Shown here: positions 1 through 6,519 of the stretch, one piece after another
Numbering within the stretch: position 1 is the stretch's first letter
Layout: the number at the start of each line of letters is the position of its first letter
The notes under the pieces: model-generated
Databases searched by the model: none
What the model was told of the DNA's origin: nothing
What the model saw: the letters and a program-made list of their open reading frames with translations, nothing else
Made by a program: the position numbers and the translations under genes
DNA from: Acidobacteriaceae bacterium
GTDB lineage: Bacteria; Acidobacteriota; Terriglobia; Terriglobales; Acidobacteriaceae
Length of the DNA: 50,510 nt
Assembly (NCBI GenBank): GCA_003134655.1
Contig: PLBY01000107.1
Span: forward strand, 233,603 to 284,112
Direction: 5' to 3'

Positions 1-851
1 GCGGTCACCATGGTCGCCGCATGGATCAGCGCCGAGACCGGCGTCGGGCCTTCCATCGCGTCCGGCAACCACACATAAAGAGGAAGCTGCGCCGACTTGC
101 CGCAGGCGCCAACGAACAGCAGCAGCGTTGCCGCAGTGATGATCGGGTTCCCCATCAACGTAGCAGCGTGTTCCCGCGCGAATCCGGTCACATCGATAAA
201 GCGCAGCGATCCGCACATCCACGCGATGAAGAACATCCCTAGTATGAATCCCGCATCGCCGATGCGGTTGACGATGAACGCCTTGTTCGCCGCGTCGCTC
301 GCCGACTTGCGATGAAAGTAGAAACCAATCAGAAGATACGAACACAGTCCCACGCCTTCCCACCCAACGAACATCAGCACATAGTTGTTGGCGAGAATCA
401 GCGTGAGCATGGAGAACATGAAGAGGTTCAGGTAACCAAAAAAGCGGTAATACCCGCCCTCATGCGCCATGTACCCGGTCGAATAAATATGGATCAGCAT
501 CCCGACGCCGGTCACAAACAGCAGCCAGATGCTGGACAGCGGATCGATCAGGAATCCCGCGTCAGCCTGCAACGAAGCCGGAGTCCCGTCAGATTTCTGG
601 AAGTTGAGGTGGCCCGTGTCGGAACCGAGCCAGGTATAGAGAATGGTCTGATAAGGCTGGTGGTCGTGCGCCGGGGCCCAATTGACGTACTGCAGCACCG
701 CGCCGCAAGCCATCAGAAACGCAAGAACCACCGACCCGACGCAGACCGCGCTCACCGTAGCCTTCTGCAGCCTGCGCCCGAAAAAAAACATAAGAGCCGC
801 GCCGACGGCAGGGAACAGCGGAATTAGCCAGATGTAGTTTAGAAATAGCAT
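1..851 (-). CDS. nuoL: NADH-quinone oxidoreductase subunit L, N-terminal part
   Basis: Large proton-pumping antiporter-like subunit of respiratory complex I in the cytoplasmic membrane. The minus-strand reading frame stays open from an ATG at 851 to the window edge. It begins MLFLNYIWLIPLFPAVGAAL and then shows several hydrophobic segments and the family-typical stretches GFLIDPLSSIWLLFVTGVG, YMAHEGGYYRFFGYLNLF and MFVGWEGVGLCSYLLIGF. About 283 residues of an expected ~600-700 are visible, so the C-terminal half lies outside the window. It is the last visible gene of the nuo operon, after nuoK, and is separated from it by 141 bp that hold a repeat element. Identification is firm. Confidence 0.93.
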   Translation of the reverse strand, partial: MLFLNYIWLIPLFPAVGAALMFFFGRRLQKATVSAVCVGSVVLAFLMACGAVLQYVNWAPAHDHQPYQTILYTWLGSDTGHLNFQKSDGTPASLQADAGFLIDPLSSIWLLFVTGVGMLIHIYSTGYMAHEGGYYRFFGYLNLFMFSMLTLILANNYVLMFVGWEGVGLCSYLLIGFYFHRKSASDAANKAFIVNRIGDAGFILGMFFIAWMCGSLRFIDVTGFAREHAATLMGNPIITAATLLLFVGACGKSAQLPLYVWLPDAMEGPTPVSALIHAATMVT

Positions 852-866
852 TCCATCTCTTGGTTT

Positions 867-949
867 GTCATTCTGAGCGAAGCGAAGAACCTATGCATTC
901 TGCTTGTGGCGAGGAGTACATAGGTCCTTCGCTTTGCTCAGGATGACAA
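867..949. repeat. Dispersed inverted-repeat element, copy A (nuoK-nuoL junction)
   Basis: Two arms of about 29 bp face each other: 867-895 starts GTCATTCTGAGCGAAGCGAA, and 919-947 carries the near reverse complement ending GCTCAGGATGAC. The element would form a long imperfect hairpin in the nuo transcript. A short run of repeated GGTACT/AGTACT words follows at about 952-986. It belongs to the same family as the copies at 1359, 4430, 5405, 6467, 9376 and 15004. Confidence 0.8.
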
Positions 950-992
950 GTCAGTACTGGGTACTAGGTACAAGGTACTGAGTACTGCCTTC

Positions 993-1328
993 CTACCACT
1001 TCAACAAATTCACCTCATCCACGTTCACCGTCTCCTTATTCCGGAAGAAGGCGATCAGGATGCCGAGTCCAACCGCGGCTTCCGCGGCGGCATCAGTAAT
1101 CACAAAAATTGCGAACACCTGCCCGTGCAGTGCATTGGGACCATGAATGCCCTGCCAGTAGCGCGAGAATGCAACCAGATTCAGATTGACGGCGTTCAGG
1201 ATCAGTTCAATCGACATCAGCACAATGACCACGTTCCGGCGCGTAAGCACCCCGATCACGCCGAGCAGGAACAGAGCCGCGCCCAAGACCAGGTAGTGCA
1301 ACGTCGTGATGTGCAGCATTGCGTCCAT
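993..1328 (-). CDS. nuoK: NADH-quinone oxidoreductase subunit K
   Basis: Small membrane subunit of complex I, 111 residues (family usual ~100), with three transmembrane segments at roughly residues 8-28, 33-55 and 68-92. Family marks are the glutamate in MSIELILNAVNLNLVAFSRY and the C-terminal AAEAAVGLGILIAFFR. The 'extra' length is a short N-terminal MDAMLHITTLHY. An alternative start at the second Met (three codons in) is possible. It sits between nuoJ and nuoL in the usual order. Confidence 0.95.
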   Translation of the reverse strand: MDAMLHITTLHYLVLGAALFLLGVIGVLTRRNVVIVLMSIELILNAVNLNLVAFSRYWQGIHGPNALHGQVFAIFVITDAAAEAAVGLGILIAFFRNKETVNVDEVNLLKW

Positions 1329-1358
1329 TTCTATTACGGCCGATCAGCGATACGTCTT

Positions 1359-1384
1359 GTCATTCCGACCGAAGGGAGGAATCT
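1359..1384. repeat. Dispersed repeat, copy B (nuoJ-nuoK junction)
   Basis: A short form of the GTCATTCCGA...AGGGAGGAATCT repeat in the 80 bp between nuoJ and nuoK. The inner part is missing compared with copy A. Confidence 0.6.
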
Positions 1385-1408
1385 GCTTCCCGCCGGCACA
1401 TGCGCACT

Positions 1409-1954
1409 TCAGATCCTTTTCTTCGCCATGACCACTGCTCCGATAATCGCCACCAACAGTAGCAACGAAGCGATCTCGAACGCGAACATATATTGCCCAG
1501 CGCCCCGGTCGAACAGCAGCATCGCGATATTCTGCGTGTTTTGCGATTCCCCAAAACTCATGCGCCCTTCTGGAAACAGCGCTTTGCCCTTGGACGAGGT
1601 GTATACCGCAATGAACAGCCCGCCCAACGCGGCCGCGGCGGCGATTCCCGCCAGCCATTGCTTGTTGAACTGGCGCTCTTTCATGCTGCGTTCAAGGTTG
1701 ATCAGCATGATCACGAACAGGAACAGCACCATAATCCCGCCGGCATAAAGAATGATCTGCACGCCAGCCACAAACGGGGCGTACAGCATCAGGTAGAGCC
1801 CGGCCTGGGCCAGCAGCGTGGTGATCAGCGCCATCGCGGAGTGAATCGCATTCTTGCGCGTGATCACCAGGATTCCGCCGATGACCATGGTGGCGGCCAG
1901 CAAGTAAAAGAAGAAGGGAGTCGCGACCGGAGGATTCGTTATCGTGGGATTCAT
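1409..1954 (-). CDS. nuoJ: NADH-quinone oxidoreductase subunit J
   Basis: Membrane subunit of complex I, 181 residues with five hydrophobic segments. The start is taken at the ATG at 1954 (MNPTITNPPVATPFFFYLLA), because it overlaps the nuoH stop by 4 bp (ATGA), giving translational coupling. The longer open frame to 2056 only reads backwards through nuoH. Family-typical stretches are NAIHSAMALITTLLAQAGLY and QIILYAGGIMVLFLFVIMLI. The C-terminus ends VVMAKKRI. NuoI, normally encoded between nuoH and nuoJ, is absent. Confidence 0.95.
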   Translation of the reverse strand: MNPTITNPPVATPFFFYLLAATMVIGGILVITRKNAIHSAMALITTLLAQAGLYLMLYAPFVAGVQIILYAGGIMVLFLFVIMLINLERSMKERQFNKQWLAGIAAAAALGGLFIAVYTSSKGKALFPEGRMSFGESQNTQNIAMLLFDRGAGQYMFAFEIASLLLLVAIIGAVVMAKKRI

Positions 1955-3246
1955 GGGTGCCCCACTCCGCGCAATTGATCCCATAGGTCCGCCCGCATGC
2001 CGACAACAGCGGTCAGGATCAGCAAGGCCAAGCCCATCGGCAGCAGAATCTTCCATCCCACTTTCATGAGCTGATCAAAGCGATATCTGGGGAACGTGCC
2101 ACGATACCAGATATAGAGGTACATGAACCCGGCAACTTTCGCCGCGAACCAGAAAATGTCGCCGACGCGTACTCGCACCGGCTCCAGGAACAACACCAGG
2201 CCGATCAGGCCAAGCACAGCGCCAAATCCCGCCAGTCCCATCGTCTGAATCTTGAACAGAGGATGCTTCGGCATGCGGGCCGTGTTGTAGAAACACATGG
2301 CTGCGAAAAGCAGGAACGTGACCCCGGGGAAGAAAGAGAAGATGGAATCCCAAGTCGAACCGCTCAGCCAGTTGGGAAATGGCCGCCACCACCCGCCGAG
2401 CCACAGCGTAACCGCAATCGACGACACCGCGATCATCGCCGAGTATTCCGCCAGGAAGAACAAAGACCAGCGGAACCCGCTGTACTCAGTATGAAATCCA
2501 GCGGTTAATTCAGATTCGGCCTCCGGCAAATCGAAAGGCGCGCGGTTGGTCTCGGCGACCATTGCGATGGCAAAAATCACGAATCCGATCAGGCCCAGCG
2601 GGAAAAACTTGAAGATGAACCACTGCTGCTGCGCCATCTGCGACTGCACGATCCCGATCATGCTCAGCGTTCCGGTGCCCGTGGTGTTGAGGCTGGTCAT
2701 CATGATGACCGACACAACCGCCAATCCCATGGCCACTTCATACGAGACCATCTGCGCACTCGACCGCAGCGCCCCGATTAGCGGGTAGTGCGAATTGGAG
2801 GCCCACCCGGCAGTCACAATGCCGAGCACGCTCAGCGACGAAACACCCAGCATAAACAGGATGCCGATGTTCATGTCGGTGATGGCGTGGGTAGGGCCAA
2901 AAGGGACGACAACGAAAACAGTGAACGCAGCCAACACGACGATGAACGGCGCGATCCAGAAGACAATCTTGTCGGCCTCAGCCGGGATGATGTCTTCTTT
3001 GAGCAGCAACTTGATAGCGTCAGCGATCGGCTGCAGCAGTCCGTGCGGGCCCACGCGCATCGGTCCAAGCCGCACCTGCATGTGCGCGAGGATTTTCCGC
3101 TCCAGCCAGTTCATCGCGATGACGGCCACGGAGAGCCCGCCAAACACCAGCAGAATGTAGACCGTCGCCCAGAAGATGTTTCCAGCGCCGCCGGGTGTCA
3201 GATTGCTGTCGAGGTAGGATTTGATGTACAGGATTAACTCGTGCAT
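1951..3246 (-). CDS. nuoH: NADH-quinone oxidoreductase subunit H
   Basis: Membrane subunit of complex I that forms part of the quinone-binding chamber, 431 residues from the ATG at 3246. This start shares one base with the nuoD stop (TGATG). Family marks are NWLERKILAHMQVRLGPMRV near residues 40-60, LLKEDIIPAEADK, ETNRAPFDLPEAESELTAGF, and the late KVGWKILLPMGL. Eight or more transmembrane segments are apparent. The frame remains open upstream to 3324, but that part lies inside nuoD and is not needed. Confidence 0.96.
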   Translation of the reverse strand: MHELILYIKSYLDSNLTPGGAGNIFWATVYILLVFGGLSVAVIAMNWLERKILAHMQVRLGPMRVGPHGLLQPIADAIKLLLKEDIIPAEADKIVFWIAPFIVVLAAFTVFVVVPFGPTHAITDMNIGILFMLGVSSLSVLGIVTAGWASNSHYPLIGALRSSAQMVSYEVAMGLAVVSVIMMTSLNTTGTGTLSMIGIVQSQMAQQQWFIFKFFPLGLIGFVIFAIAMVAETNRAPFDLPEAESELTAGFHTEYSGFRWSLFFLAEYSAMIAVSSIAVTLWLGGWWRPFPNWLSGSTWDSIFSFFPGVTFLLFAAMCFYNTARMPKHPLFKIQTMGLAGFGAVLGLIGLVLFLEPVRVRVGDIFWFAAKVAGFMYLYIWYRGTFPRYRFDQLMKVGWKILLPMGLALLILTAVVGMRADLWDQLRGVGHP

Positions 3247-4397
3247 CAGCGGTCTACCTCGCCGAGAACGATATCCAGCGTGCCGATGACGGCAATCACG
3301 TCGGCGACGAGCTGGCCGCGGCACATTACGTCCAGCGCCTGCAGGTTCACGAACGATGGTGGCCGCACGCGGATCCGGTACGGCTGCGTCGACCCGTCGC
3401 TGACGATGAAGTATCCGAGTTCGCCCTTTGGAGCTTCGATCGAGTGGTAGATCTCGCCCACCGGAGGCTTCATCACCTTGGGAACTTTGGCCATAATGGG
3501 GCCCTCAGGAATCCCCGCGACCGCCTGCTCAATAATTCGCAACGACTGCCGCATCTCGACCATGCGCACCAGATACCGGTCATACGTATCGCCGTTCTGC
3601 CCGATGGGAATGTCGAACTCGAAGTTCTTATAGTTCGCGTAAGGCAGCGCCTTCCGGATGTCCCACTTCACGCCGCTGGCTCGCAGCACAGGTCCAGTCA
3701 CGCCTAGCGCAATCGCGTCCTTGCCCGAGATCGTTCCTACGCCCTTGGTCCGTTCCAGCCAAATGCGGTTGGTTGTCAGCAACTCTTCGTACTCATCAAT
3801 CTTGGGCTTCACGAACGAAACGAAGTTCTTCACTTCGCGCTCGAACCCGTCATACGCCTCATACTGCAGCCCGCCAATGCGAAACGCGTGCGTCGTTAGC
3901 CGAGCCCCGCAATACTTCTCGAAAATCTTGAGAATCTCTTCCCGGTCGCGGAAGGTGTAAAACAGCGGCGTGATCGCGCCAATGTCGAGCGCATGCGTCC
4001 CCAGCCAAAGCTGGTGGCTGGCAATCCGGTTCAGTTCCGTCAGGATGACGCGGATGTACTGCGCCCGCGGCGGAGCCTCCACGCTCAGAAGTTTCTCGAC
4101 TGCCTCGCAGTATCCTAGCCCGTTCGAGACCGCCGCGACATAATCCATCCGGTCGACGTAGGGATTGAACATCGTATACGTGCGGTTCTCGGCAATCTTC
4201 TCCACCCCGCGGTGCAGGTACCCGATCACGCACTCGAGCCCCATGACCTTCTCGCCGTCGAGCCGCAGAATGACGCGCAGCACCCCATGGGTCGCCGGAT
4301 GCTGCGGCCCCATATTAATCACGAGCTCATTGGCGTCCAGAAACGTCTTGTCGGGCGTTTCCAGATCGAGCGGCGAGAGTGTGTTCGGATCCGTCAT
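3246..4397 (-). CDS. nuoD: NADH-quinone oxidoreductase subunit D
   Basis: Peripheral-arm subunit of complex I (49-kDa homologue) that lines the quinone site next to cluster N2. It has 383 residues. Diagnostic segments are NMGPQHPATHGVLRVILRLD near residue 30, GYLHRGVEKIAE, RMDYVAAVSNGLGYCEAVEK and the C-terminal end DIVLGEVDR, so it is complete. It is encoded as a separate gene, not fused to nuoC. The 97-bp gap to nuoC carries a repeat element. Its structural partner NuoB is not encoded nearby. Confidence 0.97.
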   Translation of the reverse strand: MTDPNTLSPLDLETPDKTFLDANELVINMGPQHPATHGVLRVILRLDGEKVMGLECVIGYLHRGVEKIAENRTYTMFNPYVDRMDYVAAVSNGLGYCEAVEKLLSVEAPPRAQYIRVILTELNRIASHQLWLGTHALDIGAITPLFYTFRDREEILKIFEKYCGARLTTHAFRIGGLQYEAYDGFEREVKNFVSFVKPKIDEYEELLTTNRIWLERTKGVGTISGKDAIALGVTGPVLRASGVKWDIRKALPYANYKNFEFDIPIGQNGDTYDRYLVRMVEMRQSLRIIEQAVAGIPEGPIMAKVPKVMKPPVGEIYHSIEAPKGELGYFIVSDGSTQPYRIRVRPPSFVNLQALDVMCRGQLVADVIAVIGTLDIVLGEVDR

Positions 4398-4429
4398 TAA
4401 TTGTTCGTCACTGTCCGCCTCTCGGCGGC

Positions 4430-4477
4430 GTCATCCCGAAGCCTCGCGCCTTCACCAGCGAGGCGAGGGATCTCGCG
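4430..4477. repeat. Dispersed repeat, copy C (nuoC-nuoD junction)
   Basis: GTCATCCCGAAGCCTCGCGC through GCGAGGGATCTCGCG, with the inner inverted arms GCCTCGC / GCGAGGC. It occupies nearly all of the space between nuoC and nuoD. Confidence 0.7.
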
Positions 4478-4494
4478 TGGGAGCGTTCCAGTAG

Positions 4495-5265
4495 TCACTG
4501 TCCGCTCTCAATCCCCAAATTGATCTGCACCCACTCATTATCCTGCTGCAAGATCCCGTAATCCTTCCGCAGCGGATGCCCCTTCCACCCGTCGGGCAGC
4601 AAAATGCGCTTCAGATCCGGATGTCCGTCGAACTTGATCCCGAACATGTCGAACACTTCGCGCTCCAGCCAGTTCGCGGTCGCCCAGATCGGCACCGAAC
4701 TCTGCAGACTCTCGCCGTCGGCAATGCGCGTCGTAACGCGGATGCGTTCATTGCGCGGAAACGAATACAGCACCCAGACCACGTCGAACTGCTTCTCGCG
4801 CTTGGGATAGTGCACTGCAGTGATGTCCACGCAGTAGTCAAACTCTTCTTCGTTGCGCAAAACCTGCAGAATCTCAGGGATCAGCGACCGATCGACCACC
4901 ATATAGTTCTGCCCGAGATGCGTCAACGGCTCGATCCCCGATCCATACTCGCCCTTCAACTTGGCAACCATCGGCGAATCCCAGGGAGTCGGTACGAGAG
5001 CCGCAGGTTTCGGTGGAGCAGCGGCAGGCTTGGCAGCGGCAGGAGCCGCGGGAACGGCGGCGGCAGGTTTCGCTGGGGTTGCAGAAGCAGGCGTTGCGGC
5101 GGGAGCAGTTGGTGCACCGGGTTTGTCAGGAGCCGTTTTCGTCTCCGATTGAACCGAGCCGGAGGGAGTAGCCTTCACCCCGCCCGGACTAGCGGGCTGA
5201 TCCGCCGTCGGTTTCGGTTCACCTTCCGGCGGCGGCGGAGTGGGGGATTTGATTTCGTCCGGCAT
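4495..5265 (-). CDS. nuoC: NADH-quinone oxidoreductase subunit C with Pro/Ala-rich N-terminal extension
   Basis: Peripheral-arm subunit of complex I (30-kDa homologue). The folded domain covers the C-terminal ~155 residues and holds FDYCVDITAVHYPKREKQFD, the signature EREVFDMFGIKFDGHPDLKR and KGHPLRKDYG. It is preceded by about 100 residues dominated by Pro, Ala, Lys and Thr (e.g. AAKPAAAPPKPAALVPTPWD), which typical NuoC lacks; this looks like a flexible linker or tether. Start: the ATG at 5265 (MPDEIKSP) is preferred. A TTG at 5280 sits only 1 nt after a GGGAGG, so either is possible. Adjoins nuoD. Confidence 0.93.
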   Translation of the reverse strand: MPDEIKSPTPPPPEGEPKPTADQPASPGGVKATPSGSVQSETKTAPDKPGAPTAPAATPASATPAKPAAAVPAAPAAAKPAAAPPKPAALVPTPWDSPMVAKLKGEYGSGIEPLTHLGQNYMVVDRSLIPEILQVLRNEEEFDYCVDITAVHYPKREKQFDVVWVLYSFPRNERIRVTTRIADGESLQSSVPIWATANWLEREVFDMFGIKFDGHPDLKRILLPDGWKGHPLRKDYGILQQDNEWVQINLGIESGQ

Positions 5266-5404
5266 AGCGCGAAGGCACAAACCTCCCGCAGCGTGTGCAT
5301 TGAAAAGAACGTTAACTTTTATCAGCTTGGGAGAACGAAGTCAACGAGCGTCCGATTCAGAAATTGTTGAATCATCGACCATTGCGCCGCGGCTCTTTCC
5401 ACCT

Positions 5405-5460
5405 GTCATCCTGAGCAAGTTGTCGCGAGCGCAGCGAACGACAACGCCGTCGAAGGATCC
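5405..5460. repeat. Dispersed repeat, copy D (between the PH-like gene and nuoC)
   Basis: GTCATCCTGAGCAAGTTGTC through CGTCGAAGGATC, with the inner arms GTTGTCGCGAGCG / CGAACGACAAC. The rest of 5281-5518 contains no plausible gene. Confidence 0.7.
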
Positions 5461-5518
5461 CTTTCGAAACCGCGGAACCAGCACCCATCAAGGGAACTCC
5501 GTCACGCAGCAAAAGTGG

Positions 5519-5854
5519 CTAACCGCGCGCCTGTGCCTGGTAAGTCTCGATCAAGTCGCGGATGCGTTGCGCATCGCCCTTGCGGTGCCCGTGGCTGGTG
5601 ATGGGGTCGGTCCCGCCGGTCGATTCAATCACGATCTCCGACCAGAACACGCCTGTGGAAATATGCACCGAAGCGATCTTCGACACGGAAATGCTCTCTT
5701 CGTTGCTGCCGAACAATCGCCCCTTCACGCGCGCAACACGCTGCGGGCTGATAACGAGCCGGGTGGGGAACAGAAAGTTCCCCTGCGTCCAGCGGCTGGC
5801 AGTAAACGTCTCGGCGGGAGAGGAATCCATCGGATTATCGAGAGTTGCACTCAT
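5519..5854 (-). CDS. Small conserved protein, possible PH-like domain, inside the nuo operon
   Basis: 111 residues, soluble, no signal peptide. The segment from about residue 20 to 85 (GNFLFPTRLVISPQRVARVK, then SISVSKIASVHISTGVFWSE) has the beta-strand rhythm of bacterial PH-like domains, followed by a C-terminal helix RIRDLIETYQAQ. That fold is an inference from the pattern, not a recognised family match. It lies between nuoA and nuoC, exactly where nuoB is normally found, and is co-directional. It has no cysteines, so it cannot substitute for the Fe-S subunit NuoB. Function unknown. Confidence 0.7.
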   Translation of the reverse strand: MSATLDNPMDSSPAETFTASRWTQGNFLFPTRLVISPQRVARVKGRLFGSNEESISVSKIASVHISTGVFWSEIVIESTGGTDPITSHGHRKGDAQRIRDLIETYQAQARG

Positions 5855-5939
5855 GCAATTCGCGTCGACGCAAATCTATTTCTCAACTCCGCTGCAAAGA
5901 AAGTCTGCCTGCTATAGCCCGGAGGGCGGCATAGGAAAG

Positions 5940-5959
5940 CCCGGCATGGCAGTGCCGGG
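5940..5959. repeat. Hairpin CCCGGCA-N6-TGCCGGG
   Basis: Perfect 7-bp inverted repeat in the 151-bp gap between nuoA and the PH-like gene, with no T-run on either side. It looks like another dispersed palindrome rather than a terminator. Confidence 0.5.
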
Positions 5960-6005
5960 TCGCAGCCGAAAGGGAAAACGAATCCCGCAGGGACGGCACC
6001 ACGCC

Positions 6006-6362
6006 CTACACCCATTCCAGCGCGCCCTTTTTCCACACCCAGATGTAGCCCACAATCAAAATCGCCAGGAAGATCAGCATCTCCAGCAATCCAAACAGCC
6101 CGAATGCCTTAAACCGCACCGCCCAGGGAAACAGAAAGATCGTCTCCACATCGAACACGACAAACAGAATCGCGATGATGTAATAGCGAACCGTGTACCG
6201 CCCGCGCGCGCTGTCGATGGGGTCGATGCCGCACTCATACGGCATCAGCTTGGTCTTGCTGGGATTCGAGGGCCGCACCAGTTTGGCGAGCAACAAAGTG
6301 ATCGGCAACAACGACCCAACAATGGCAATAAAGATAAAGATAGGTACGTAGTTTTGCGGCAT
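6006..6362 (-). CDS. nuoA: NADH-quinone oxidoreductase subunit A
   Basis: First gene of the visible nuo operon; small membrane subunit of complex I, 118 residues. Three transmembrane segments lie at about 7-27, 62-84 and 90-110. Family marks are KLMPYECGIDPIDSARGRYT (with the Cys and acidic loop), VRYYIIAILFVVFDVETIFL and FPWAVRF. The upstream 100 bp carry a degenerate copy of the dispersed repeat. No clear promoter was recognised. Confidence 0.96.
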   Translation of the reverse strand: MPQNYVPIFIFIAIVGSLLPITLLLAKLVRPSNPSKTKLMPYECGIDPIDSARGRYTVRYYIIAILFVVFDVETIFLFPWAVRFKAFGLFGLLEMLIFLAILIVGYIWVWKKGALEWV

Positions 6363-6466
6363 AGAAAGTCTCGCGTCTGCAATCGGCGCAGCAGGCCATA
6401 GTAGCGCCGATAGGGCTGCGGTTCAAGGGACACCGCAAAATCGAAGTCGGTCAGTCGAGAGGAGGC

Positions 6467-6515
6467 GTCATCCTCGGTGCGCCGCTTTTCACGCGAAGCC
6501 GAAGTGATCCCGCGC
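6467..6515. repeat. Dispersed repeat, copy G (degenerate)
   Basis: GTCATCCTCGGTGCGCCGCT through GCGAAGCCGAAGTGATCCCG, between the end of the molybdenum hydroxylase gene and nuoA. The middle GCCGCTTTTCACGCGAAG resembles the GCCGTTTTTCAGGCGAAG core of copies E and F. Confidence 0.5.
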
Positions 6516-6519
6516 GGAC

